This document shows, in pieces, positions 33,538-41,457 of a stretch of DNA of 64,000 bases; within the stretch, counting starts at the first letter, position 1; each line of letters starts with the position of its first letter. The notes beneath the pieces were generated by a model that did no database searches, had not been told where the DNA came from, and saw nothing but the letters and a program-made list of their open reading frames with translations. The DNA is from JAOUEA01 sp035711865. GTDB lineage: Bacteria > Actinomycetota > UBA4738 > HRBIN12. The stretch lies in the NCBI GenBank assembly GCA_035711865.1, contig DASTBT010000004.1:9897-73896 (forward strand), in the 5' to 3' direction. The translations under genes were made by a program, and so were the position numbers.

Positions 33538-34814
33538 GCGAGGAGTTCGTGCTCCTCGGCATCCCGGACGTCAACGGCTCGATGCGTGGCAAGGCGCTGC
33601 GGCCACAGGCGTTCGAGTCGGCGCTGCGCCACGGAACCGTGATGACGGACCTGATCCTCGGACTCGATCCCACCGACACGCCGATCACGGACTACGAGTC
33701 CTTCGGCATCCGGACGGGCGCGGCCGACCTGATCGTCCACCCCGACCCCGAGACGCTGCGCGACTGCTCGTGGCGGCCGGGCTGGCGCGTCTGTCTCGCC
33801 ACCCCTCGTTGGCCCGACGGATCGCCGTGTGACCTCGCCTCACGGGAGGTCTTCCGCAAGGTGATCGACGATCTCGCCGGACTGGATCTGGAGGTGACCT
33901 CGGCCGTCGAGTACGAGATCAGGGTCTGGGACCCGGCGGGCGAACCGATGTCCAGCGGCATCAGCTACAGCCTGAACGAGGTCGGGAACTACGACCGATT
34001 CCTCGACGAGCTCGTCGAGGCGATCGACGGTCTGGGGATCGATCTGTCGGCGGTGCACACAGAGGCCGGACCCGGGCTATTGGAGCTCAATCTCGCCCCC
34101 GCGCGCGGGCTCGGCGCGGCCGATGGCGCGGCGCTCGTGAAACTCGCCGTCAAGCGGGTTGCGGCAACGTTCGGGATGCGGGCGAGCTTCCTCGCGAAGA
34201 CGGTCCCCGGTGAGGAGGGCTCGAGCGGCCACATCCACATGTCGTGCTGGCAGGGCGAGCGGAACATCTTCGCCGCCGACGATGCGGCGGGACCACTTCC
34301 GGAGGTCTTCGCGGCGGCGGTCGCCGGCGTGCTGGAGCACCTGCCAGCCGCATCGCTGCCGATGAACCCGACGATCAACTCGTACAAGCGCCTCGTGCCC
34401 GGCTGGTTCGCGCCGATCAACGCGACCTGGGGCTACGAGAACCGATCCTGCGCGGTGCGCGTGGTGCGCTCCGAGCGACCGGAGCTCTGGCGGTTCGAAT
34501 GTCGCCGCCCAGGAGCCGACGCGAATCCCTACCTCGCGCTCGCCGCGCTCACCGCCTGCATGGTCGACGGCATCCGGCGGTCCGCATCGCCACCCCCGCC
34601 CGTCGAGGGCGACGCGTACGCCCTCACCGGGGTGCCGGAGCTGCCGGGGTCGCTCGAGTCCGCGTTGCGGGCGTTCGGCGACGACCCGGTCGTGCGCAAC
34701 GCGTTGGGACCCGGCTTCTGCGACTACTACGCCACCTCGCGCCGATGGGAGCTGAAGGCGTGGCGTGACACCGTGACCGACTGGGAGCGCGAGCGCTACG
34801 AACGAGCCGTCTGA
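33534..34814 (+). CDS. Glutamine-synthetase-like gamma-glutamyl-amine ligase 2
   Basis: The product has 426 residues and is only distantly similar to ligase 1. It keeps the GS core: PDVNGSMRGKAL, TSAVEYEIRVW with metal Glu, GPGLLELNLAP, GSSGHIHMSCW, NPTINSYKRLVPGWFAP and ECRRPGADANPYLALAA. It is shorter, with a reduced N-terminal domain. It probably glutamylates a second amine or an intermediate of the pathway. It closes the GS-GATase-AT-GATase-AT-GS run and ends 13 nt from the convergent MaoC gene. Confidence 0.86.
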   Translation: MSEEFVLLGIPDVNGSMRGKALRPQAFESALRHGTVMTDLILGLDPTDTPITDYESFGIRTGAADLIVHPDPETLRDCSWRPGWRVCLATPRWPDGSPCDLASREVFRKVIDDLAGLDLEVTSAVEYEIRVWDPAGEPMSSGISYSLNEVGNYDRFLDELVEAIDGLGIDLSAVHTEAGPGLLELNLAPARGLGAADGAALVKLAVKRVAATFGMRASFLAKTVPGEEGSSGHIHMSCWQGERNIFAADDAAGPLPEVFAAAVAGVLEHLPAASLPMNPTINSYKRLVPGWFAPINATWGYENRSCAVRVVRSERPELWRFECRRPGADANPYLALAALTACMVDGIRRSASPPPPVEGDAYALTGVPELPGSLESALRAFGDDPVVRNALGPGFCDYYATSRRWELKAWRDTVTDWERERYERAV

Positions 34815-34827
34815 CCAACGCCAGAGC

Positions 34828-35280
34828 TCAGGCACCGGATACCCGTGAATCCACGAGTACGACGTCGGTCCCCTCCTGGACGATCTCGTCACGTTGGTTG
34901 AGCACACGGACCGACGTCGTCACGATCCCCCGATCGGGATCGCTGCGCGACGGCCTCGAGCAGGTAACCGTCGACACGGTGCGGATCGCGTCGCCGGCGT
35001 AGACGGGCGCCACGAATCTCCGTGTCGCCTCGAGGTAGATGCCGAGCGCCCACTCGTCGGCGGGGGAATGCTGTCCGCTCGAGATCGACGTGACGAGCAG
35101 GCCGTGTGCGATGGGGGCGACATAGGGAGACCGGTCGCCGACGGCGGCAGCATCTGTATGGAGCGGGTTGCGGTCGCCCGTCAGCTCGCAGAACCCCTCG
35201 ATGTCGGCAGCCGTGATCGTTCGGGCCTCGCTCACGATCTCGAGCCCGATCGCGATGTCGTTGAGGTAGATCCGTCCCAC
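34828..35280 (-). CDS. MaoC-like hotdog-fold dehydratase/hydratase
   Basis: This 150-residue single hotdog domain has the MaoC pattern ITAADIEGFCELTGDRNPLHTD (Asp/His catalytic pair) and YVAPIAHGLLVTS. Such proteins hydrate enoyl-CoA or a related thioester. The GTG at 35280 was chosen because AGGAGGTG lies just before it; an upstream start would add ten basic residues. It is divergent from the ETF genes and sits near a glutaryl-CoA dehydrogenase, so hydration of crotonyl-CoA is a reasonable but unproven role. Confidence 0.8.
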   Translation of the reverse strand: MGRIYLNDIAIGLEIVSEARTITAADIEGFCELTGDRNPLHTDAAAVGDRSPYVAPIAHGLLVTSISSGQHSPADEWALGIYLEATRRFVAPVYAGDAIRTVSTVTCSRPSRSDPDRGIVTTSVRVLNQRDEIVQEGTDVVLVDSRVSGA

Positions 35281-35326
35281 ACCGCACCTCCTGCGGCTCG
35301 AGGGTAGCAACGGCTAGCATCGAGCC

Positions 35327-36097
35327 GTGAACATCGCGGTGCTCGTGAAGTGGGTGCCCGAGCCGCAGGGGACACCCACCCTCGGCCCGGACCATCTGCT
35401 CGTGCGCGAGGGAGCCGACGGCGCCCTCGACCCCGGGGACGAGTACGGGCTCGAACGAGCCCTGCAGCTCGTCGAACGTGACGGCGGCGAGGTCACGGTG
35501 GTCTCGATGGGCCCGGAGGTGGCCGTCGCCGCGGTCCAGCGTGGCCTGGCGATGGGAGCTGACCGGGGAGTGCTCGTGACCGACGACACCGTGCGCGGCG
35601 CCGACGCCCTCGTCACCGCCCGCGTGCTGGCCGCGGCGATCCGCCCGATCGGTGTGGACCTCGTCGTCGCGGCGGTCGAGTCGACCGACGGGTACACCGG
35701 CACCCTGCCGGTCACTGTCGCCGAGCTGCTCGCCCTGCCGAGCGTGACGTTCGCCACGTCGCTCGACATCGTCGACGGTTCACACGTGCGGGCCGAGCGG
35801 CAGACGGCCGCGGGCGCCGAGGTCGTGTCGAGCCCCTTGCCGGCGCTGGTCACGGTGACGACCGGCGTCGCGGAACCCCGCTACCCGAGTCTCAAGGGCG
35901 TGATGGCCGCGAAGACCAAGCCCCTCGACCGGCCCTCCCTCGCCGGTCTCGGGCTGGCTGCGGACGACGTGAGGCCGTCGCAGACCGTCGCCTCGGTCGA
36001 GGCCGCGCCGCTGAAAGCGGGCGGCCGCGTGATCGAGGCCGGGCCGGAGACGGCCGCCGAGATCGCCGACTTGCTCGCCGAGGCTCGGGTGATCTGA
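35327..36097 (+). CDS. etfB: Electron transfer flavoprotein beta subunit
   Basis: The product has 256 residues. It begins NIAVLVKWVPEP, and contains the ETF-beta signature region AAGAEVVSSPLPALVTVTTG and EPRYPSLKGVMAAKTKPL. It carries AMP and, with the alpha subunit, takes electrons from acyl-CoA dehydrogenases. The start is GTG at 35327. The alpha subunit begins 1 nt past its stop. The organism may have other ETFs elsewhere; this one probably serves the glutaryl-CoA dehydrogenase four genes away. Confidence 0.93.
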   Translation: MNIAVLVKWVPEPQGTPTLGPDHLLVREGADGALDPGDEYGLERALQLVERDGGEVTVVSMGPEVAVAAVQRGLAMGADRGVLVTDDTVRGADALVTARVLAAAIRPIGVDLVVAAVESTDGYTGTLPVTVAELLALPSVTFATSLDIVDGSHVRAERQTAAGAEVVSSPLPALVTVTTGVAEPRYPSLKGVMAAKTKPLDRPSLAGLGLAADDVRPSQTVASVEAAPLKAGGRVIEAGPETAAEIADLLAEARVI

Positions 36098-36098
36098 G

Positions 36099-37064
36099 GT
36101 GCCGGGTGTGTGGATCTGGGCCGACGTCTCGCCCGAAGGGGTCGCGTCGTCCGCGCTCGAGCTGCTCACGAAGGCACGGGCCATCGGGAACGACGTCGGC
36201 GCGGTGGCGCTCGGTTCCGGTGCGTCCGGAGCTGTGGATCAGCTCGGCGAGCACGGAGCGGCCCGCGTGTACACCTCCGACGACCAACGCCTCGCCGAGC
36301 CGACCTCGCGGGTCGCCGCACACACCCTCGCTGCGCTCGTGGCCGAACACTCCCCCGGCGTCGTGCTGTTCCCGTCCTCCTACCGAGGGCGCGACGTCGC
36401 CGGGCGCCTGCAGGCGATCACCGCCTCCACCCTCATGGCCAACGCCGTGGACCTGCCGTCGATCGATCGCGCGCGTGCCGAGATCCTGGGCGGCACCACG
36501 ATCGTGGAGGTCGATTTGGCCGGCCCGGCGCCCCATCTCGTGCTGATGCGGCCGCGATCGTTCGAGCCCGAGGCGGTCGGCGGCACGGCGGACGTCGTCC
36601 CGGTCGACGTCGTCGAGCCTCCAGGCGGCGCCGCGGTCGTGCAGGTGCTGGAACGGACCGAGGCGGCCTCCGACGGACCGACCCTCGAGGGCGCGAAGGT
36701 GGTGCTGGCGGGCGGCCGTGGCCTCGGCGGGCCGGACGGCTTCCGGCTCCTCCAGGAGCTCGGCGACGCGATCGGCGACACGGCGATCGGCGCGTCGCGC
36801 GCCGCGGTCGACGCCGGGTGGGTGCCTTATGCGATGCAGATCGGGCAGACGGGCTCCACGGTCAAACCCGAGGTCTATCTCGCCGCGGGCATCAGCGGCG
36901 CGTTGCAGCACGCGGTCGGCATGAAGGGCTCGCGGCGCATCGTCGCGATCACGAAGGATCCCGAGGCGCCGATCCTCCAGCTGGCCGACCTGGGTGTGGT
37001 CGGCGACCTCTTCCAGGTGCTGCCGGCGCTCACCGAGGAGGTACGCCGACGGACCGGGCGCTGA
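36099..37064 (+). CDS. etfA: Electron transfer flavoprotein alpha subunit
   Basis: The product has 321 residues. The N-terminal domain (VWIWADVSPEGVASSALELL) is followed by the FAD-binding C-terminal domain with GGRGLGGPDGF, GASRAAVDAGW, QIGQTGSTVKPEVYLA and GISGALQHAVGM. It passes electrons from beta-bound dehydrogenases to the membrane acceptor, which here is encoded by the next gene. The start is GTG. Its stop overlaps the probable CTG start of that gene. Confidence 0.93.
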   Translation: MPGVWIWADVSPEGVASSALELLTKARAIGNDVGAVALGSGASGAVDQLGEHGAARVYTSDDQRLAEPTSRVAAHTLAALVAEHSPGVVLFPSSYRGRDVAGRLQAITASTLMANAVDLPSIDRARAEILGGTTIVEVDLAGPAPHLVLMRPRSFEPEAVGGTADVVPVDVVEPPGGAAVVQVLERTEAASDGPTLEGAKVVLAGGRGLGGPDGFRLLQELGDAIGDTAIGASRAAVDAGWVPYAMQIGQTGSTVKPEVYLAAGISGALQHAVGMKGSRRIVAITKDPEAPILQLADLGVVGDLFQVLPALTEEVRRRTGR

Positions 37065-39025
37065 GCGCGGCGCTGCTGGCCGTCGTCGTCGCGGTGGCGG
37101 TGGCTCTGGCCTGGCGTCGGGCGTCCCCGCGGATCGCGACGCTCCGTGCCGCCCGGCCCGACGACCCGGAGCGCGGCGGACCCATCACCGAGCGCGCGGC
37201 GCGCGAGCTCGTCGAGGTCGTCGGCCAGCGGAAGCTCTTCCAGCGGCTCGTGCCCGGCATGATGCACGCCGCGATCTTCTGGGGGTTCGTCGTGTTGCTC
37301 CCCACGATCGCCGAGGCCGCCATCGCGGTCGTGGACCGCGGCGCGCACCTGCCCCTGATCGGCGACACGACGTGGTTCGCCTGGCTCGTCGACCTCGTCG
37401 CGGTTGCGGTGCTCGCCGGCGTCATCATCGCGATCTCGATCAGGAAGGTGCAGCGCCCCGACCGCTTCCGCGGCTCACACCTCGAGGAAGCCGACCGCAT
37501 CCTGCTGATGATCACGGCGATCGTGGTCTCCCTACTGCTCTGGCAGGCGACGCGCATCGCCCTGGAGCTCACCGACGCCGAGGGCCCGGTCTCCGGATGG
37601 ATCGCGGGCTTCCTCGACGGAGCGTCGATCGGCACGCTCGAGGCCGCCGAACGGGTGCTCGTGTGGGCCCACCTGCTGCTCGTGCTGGCGTTCCTCGTCT
37701 ACCTGCCGGGATCGAAGCACCTGCACATCGTCACCGCGGCGCCGAACGTGTGGCTCCGGAAGTCGGGGCCCGGCGGCAGGCTGGAGCCGCTGCGCATCGA
37801 CCTCGAAGCGCCCGAGGAGGACCTGCGACTGGGGGCGGCGGTCGCAACCGATCTGACCAGGAAGCAGACCCTCGATCTGTTCTCGTGCACGGAGTGCGGT
37901 CGCTGCCAGGACGTCTGCCCGGCGTGGGCGACGGGGAAGCCGCTCAGCCCCAAGCTGCTGGTCATGGACCTGCGCGACCACGTCGCCGGCACGGCACGGC
38001 CGGCGGGTGAGGTCGAGCTGCAACCGCTCGTGCCGAACGCGGTGACCGACGAGGTCGTGTGGGACTGCGTGACGTGCGGGGCGTGCGTACGTGAGTGCCC
38101 GGTCGACATCGAGCACGTCGACACGATCGTGGACCTTCGCCGCAACCTCGTCATGGCCGAGTCGCGCTTCCCGAGCGAAGCGGGAGCGCTCCTCCGAGGG
38201 GTGGAAGGCCCCGGCGAGAATCCATGGGGCCAGCCGGCGAGCGCCCGTATGGACTGGGCCGACGGGCTCGACGTACGCGTGCTCGCACCCGGCGATGCCG
38301 CGCCCGACGTGCTGTTCTGGGTCGGGTGCGCCGGCGCGTTCGACGAACGGGCCCGGGAGGCGACCCGGTCGACCGTTCGCCTGCTGCAAGCAGCCGGGAT
38401 CGACGTCGCCGTGCTCGGTCAGCGCGAGTCGTGCACTGGCGATCCCGCGCGTCGCATGGGGCACGAGTTCCTGTTCCAGACGCTCGCCGAACGCAACGTC
38501 TCGACCCTGAACGACGCGGGGGTGACCACGATCGTCGCGAGCTGCGCTCACTGCTTCAACACCCTCGCGAACGAGTATCCCGACTACGGCGGCACGTACG
38601 AGGTCGTGCACCATTCGGAGTTCCTCGCCCGGCTGGTACGGGAGGGCGGCCTGCACCCCTCACGCGACTCGGTCGCGGTGACCTACCACGACGCGTGCTA
38701 CCTCGGCCGGCACAACGGGAACTACGACTCACCGCGCGACGTGCTCCGTGCGACGACCGGCCAGATCGAAGAGATGCCACGCAGCCGCGAGCGATCGTTC
38801 TGCTGCGGCGCCGGCGGGGCACGGTTCTGGATGGAGGAGGGCGGCGACGCCCGCATCAACGACACGCGTTATGCGGAAGCCGCGTCGACCGGCGCCGATG
38901 TCGTCGCCACAGCGTGCCCGTTCTGCCTCGTGATGCTCGACGACGCCTCCGGCGCGGCCGCAGAAGGTCCCGAGGTCGCCGACGTGGCAACGCTGCTCGC
39001 TCGATCGACGCTGCCGGACGGATGA
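37061..39025 (+). CDS. etfD: EtfD-like membrane Fe-S oxidoreductase (ETF:quinone-type)
   Basis: The product has about 654 residues. Five N-terminal membrane helices (about 2-20, 65-85, 105-125, 145-165, 198-217) resemble a b-type cytochrome domain. Two [4Fe-4S] ferredoxin clusters follow (CTECGRCQDVCP from C276, CVTCGACVRECP from C336), then two CCG-type domains ending CYLGRHNGNYD and CCGAGGARFWMEEGG. Mycobacterial EtfD has this design and links ETF to the quinone pool. No ATG, GTG or TTG lies in frame before the first helix; a CTG at 37061 overlapping the etfA stop (CTGA) gives the whole helix, while GTG at 37094 would cut it. Confidence 0.85.
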   Translation: MSAALLAVVVAVAVALAWRRASPRIATLRAARPDDPERGGPITERAARELVEVVGQRKLFQRLVPGMMHAAIFWGFVVLLPTIAEAAIAVVDRGAHLPLIGDTTWFAWLVDLVAVAVLAGVIIAISIRKVQRPDRFRGSHLEEADRILLMITAIVVSLLLWQATRIALELTDAEGPVSGWIAGFLDGASIGTLEAAERVLVWAHLLLVLAFLVYLPGSKHLHIVTAAPNVWLRKSGPGGRLEPLRIDLEAPEEDLRLGAAVATDLTRKQTLDLFSCTECGRCQDVCPAWATGKPLSPKLLVMDLRDHVAGTARPAGEVELQPLVPNAVTDEVVWDCVTCGACVRECPVDIEHVDTIVDLRRNLVMAESRFPSEAGALLRGVEGPGENPWGQPASARMDWADGLDVRVLAPGDAAPDVLFWVGCAGAFDERAREATRSTVRLLQAAGIDVAVLGQRESCTGDPARRMGHEFLFQTLAERNVSTLNDAGVTTIVASCAHCFNTLANEYPDYGGTYEVVHHSEFLARLVREGGLHPSRDSVAVTYHDACYLGRHNGNYDSPRDVLRATTGQIEEMPRSRERSFCCGAGGARFWMEEGGDARINDTRYAEAASTGADVVATACPFCLVMLDDASGAAAEGPEVADVATLLARSTLPDG

Positions 39026-39112
39026 ACCGGCCCGCCGAGGCGGTGGCTCAGGACCTCGGTGGCTCAGGGACGAAGGAGGCGGTCGTGCGCGTGGCCGGGC
39101 GGGAACGTGCGC

Positions 39113-40285
39113 TCACACGAACGCGCGGTGGCCGGTGAGCAGACCGCCGATCACGAGGGTGTGCACCTCTTCGGTGCCCTCGTAGGTGATCACCGACTCG
39201 AGGTTCGTCATGTGGCGCATGATCGGGTACTCGAGCGTGATGCCGTTCGCGCCGAGGATGCCGCGGGCGGTGCGCGCGACCTCGATCGCCTCACGCGTGT
39301 TGTTGAGCTTGCCGATCGAGACGTGCTCGGGTCGCAGGCGCCCCTGTTCCTTCATGCGCCCCAGGTGGTACGCGAGCAGCGTGCCCTTCTCGATCTCGAG
39401 CGCCATGTCGGTGAGCTTCTTCTGAGTGAGCTGGAATGCTCCGATCGGCTTCCCGAACTGCACCCGCTCCTTCGAGTAGTTCAGGGCGGTCTCGAAACAG
39501 GCCCGGGCCGCACCCATCACGCCCCAGACGATGCCGAACCGAGCCTCGTTCAGGCACGAGAGCGGTCCCTTGAGCCCCTCGACGCCCGGCAACACCGCAT
39601 GCGCAGGCAGACGCACATCGTCCATCACGAGCTCCGACGTCACGCTCGCACGCAACGACATCTTCTTGTGGATGTCGGGAGCGCTGAACCCAGGAGAGTC
39701 GCACGGCACGGCGAAGCCTCGCACGCCGTCGTCGGTGTTGGCCCAGACGATCGCCACGTCGCTCACGCTGCCGTTCGTGATCCACATCTTCGTGCCGGAG
39801 AGCACCCAGTCGTCGCCGTCGCGCCGGGCGAACGTGCGCATCGATCCCGGGTCGCTCCCCGAGTCGGGCTCGCTGAGGCCGAAGCACCCGATCGCATCGC
39901 CTGACGTCAGCCGGGGCAGCCACTCGTCACGCTGCCGGTCGCTGCCGAACGTGTGGATCGCGTACATCGCCAGCGCACTCGTTACCGAGACGAACGATCG
40001 AAGGCCGGAGTCGCCGGCCTCCAGCTCCAGCTCGACGAGGCCGTAGGCCACGGCGTCGAGGCCGAGCATGCCTTCGCCCTTCAGCTGCATACCGAGGAAC
40101 CCCATCTCCCCGAGCTCTTTCGCGAGCTCGCGCGCCGGGAACTCCCCCGCCTCGTACCAGTCCTCGACCTCGGGCAGGATGCGGCCGCGCACCCATTCCC
40201 GGGCCGTGTCGCGGACGGCGCGCTCGTCGTCGGTGAGCAGGTGATCGATCTCGAGCAGGTCGTGTGGGTCGATCGAGACGCTCAT
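39113..40285 (-). CDS. gcdH: Glutaryl-CoA dehydrogenase-like acyl-CoA dehydrogenase
   Basis: This 390-residue flavoprotein matches glutaryl-CoA dehydrogenase throughout. It has GDSGLRSFVSVTSALAMY with the Arg (R96) that in the human enzyme holds the free carboxylate of glutaryl-CoA. It also has CFGLSEPDSGSDPGSM, GLKGPLSCLNEARFGI and the catalytic Glu in YEGTEEVHTL. It would oxidise and decarboxylate glutaryl-CoA to crotonyl-CoA, giving electrons to the nearby ETF/EtfD. The ATG at 40285 was chosen. It faces away from the short amidotransferase remnant (31 nt apart). Confidence 0.88.
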   Translation of the reverse strand: MSVSIDPHDLLEIDHLLTDDERAVRDTAREWVRGRILPEVEDWYEAGEFPARELAKELGEMGFLGMQLKGEGMLGLDAVAYGLVELELEAGDSGLRSFVSVTSALAMYAIHTFGSDRQRDEWLPRLTSGDAIGCFGLSEPDSGSDPGSMRTFARRDGDDWVLSGTKMWITNGSVSDVAIVWANTDDGVRGFAVPCDSPGFSAPDIHKKMSLRASVTSELVMDDVRLPAHAVLPGVEGLKGPLSCLNEARFGIVWGVMGAARACFETALNYSKERVQFGKPIGAFQLTQKKLTDMALEIEKGTLLAYHLGRMKEQGRLRPEHVSIGKLNNTREAIEVARTARGILGANGITLEYPIMRHMTNLESVITYEGTEEVHTLVIGGLLTGHRAFV

Positions 40286-40316
40286 GGGCCGACGGTAGCA
40301 CCTACACTCGATGGCC

Positions 40317-40511
40317 ATGGGCCACATCCTGCTCGTGCGATGCGACGCGGGCGAAACCTTCGGCGTCGCGCCGTCGGCGCTCGAGTCGGCCGGCGCATCG
40401 ACCGTGATCTGGGAGGCCGCGGAGGGAGAACAGCGCCCGTCCCTCGAACACGAGTCGAAGGGACGCGCCGTTTTCACTCGGTTCGCGGGGCTCGCCGCGT
40501 CGGCGCCGTGA
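40317..40511 (+). pseudogene. Internally deleted class I amidotransferase (N- and C-terminal ends only)
   Basis: This 64-codon frame begins GHILLVRCDAGETFGVAPSALESAG, which parallels the start of the GATase at 29086 (ILIGHADYETFGVAP). It ends ESKGRAVFTRFAGLAAS, which parallels that protein's C-terminus (EARGREVFARFARVARR). The middle, with the catalytic Cys and His/Glu, is missing without breaking the frame. Its stop overlaps the start of the PuuD-like gene (GTGA), so translation may still feed that gene. It is probably a decayed third copy kept as a leader; alternatively it is a functional mini-protein. Confidence 0.6.
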
Positions 40512-41296
40512 CGAGCGGTTCGAGCGTGCACGGCTCACACCGCCCGCTCGTGGTGGTCGTCGCCTACCACCTCGCGAACGACCGCGTCCCACGCTGGCCC
40601 GATGGCGGCTACGGCGTGCCCGCCCCCTACATCGAAGCGCTGCGGCGATCGGGCGCCCGAACCGCGATCGTCTCGCCGGGCGAGCCCGGTCCCCCCGAGC
40701 TGGTACTCGAACGCTACGACGGCCTGCTGCTGGTCGGCGGGGGCGACGTCGACCCCGCGCGGTACGGAGCGAAGCCCGACCGGGAGCACAACTACGGGGT
40801 CGAGACCGACCGCGACGCGTTCGAGATCGACCTGCTCCTGGCCGCCGAGCGTCTGCGGATCCCGGCTCTCTGCATCTGTCGGGGCATGCAGGTGATGAAC
40901 GTCGCCTACGGCGGCACGCTGCACCAGCACCTCCCGGACCTACCGGGCCTGCTCGAGCACGGTGTGCCGATCGAAGGGACCGAGACCCTGCACCCGGTGA
41001 CCCCCGATCCGGACTCGTGCCTCGCGGCGGCGACCAAGACGAGCGAGCTCGTGTGCACGTCACATCATCACCAGGGCATCGACCGTGTGGCGGATCGCCT
41101 CCGGATCTCGGGCCGCAGCCCCGACGGGCTCGTCGAGGCGATCGAGCTCGATGCGGCTCCGACCACCGATCCGAGCGCGGCACCGTGGGTCGTCGGCGTG
41201 CAATGGCATCCCGAGGAAACCGCCCACGAGGACCCCGCACAACAGTCCCTGTTCGACGCGCTCGTGCTTCTGGCAGGGAACGGGTCTCCTCGATGA
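40508..41296 (+). CDS. PuuD-like gamma-glutamyl hydrolase (peptidase C26)
   Basis: The product has 262 residues. The class I GATase-like fold has GGGDVDPARYG, the nucleophile C124 in CICRGMQVMNVAYGG, and the His/Glu pair in VVGVQWHPEET. This is the PuuD/peptidase C26 type that removes glutamate from gamma-glutamyl-GABA and similar amides, a third and distinct candidate hydrolase for the amine pathway in this window. The GTG at 40508 overlaps the remnant ORF stop. The frame open upstream to 39953 is shadow of the dehydrogenase gene. Confidence 0.88.
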   Translation: MTSGSSVHGSHRPLVVVVAYHLANDRVPRWPDGGYGVPAPYIEALRRSGARTAIVSPGEPGPPELVLERYDGLLLVGGGDVDPARYGAKPDREHNYGVETDRDAFEIDLLLAAERLRIPALCICRGMQVMNVAYGGTLHQHLPDLPGLLEHGVPIEGTETLHPVTPDPDSCLAAATKTSELVCTSHHHQGIDRVADRLRISGRSPDGLVEAIELDAAPTTDPSAAPWVVGVQWHPEETAHEDPAQQSLFDALVLLAGNGSPR

Positions 41297-41457
41297 ACAT
41301 CGGTCAGGGATCCGCAAGCCGAGGGGTAGCGCCGGGAGCCTAGCTCCTTCATAATCCGCGGCATCGTGGGAGAACAACCGGACGACACGCGCCTCGGCGC
41401 AGCTTCCCGAGATCGATCGTTCAGCCGACGGGCGCCCCACGGGGTGGCCGACGGCCG

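Noticed and set aside
25975..34814. Classical ethanolamine microcompartment (eut) locus
   Set aside because: No EutBC lyase, shell or EutJ-type proteins are present; only the permease resembles ethanolamine genes.
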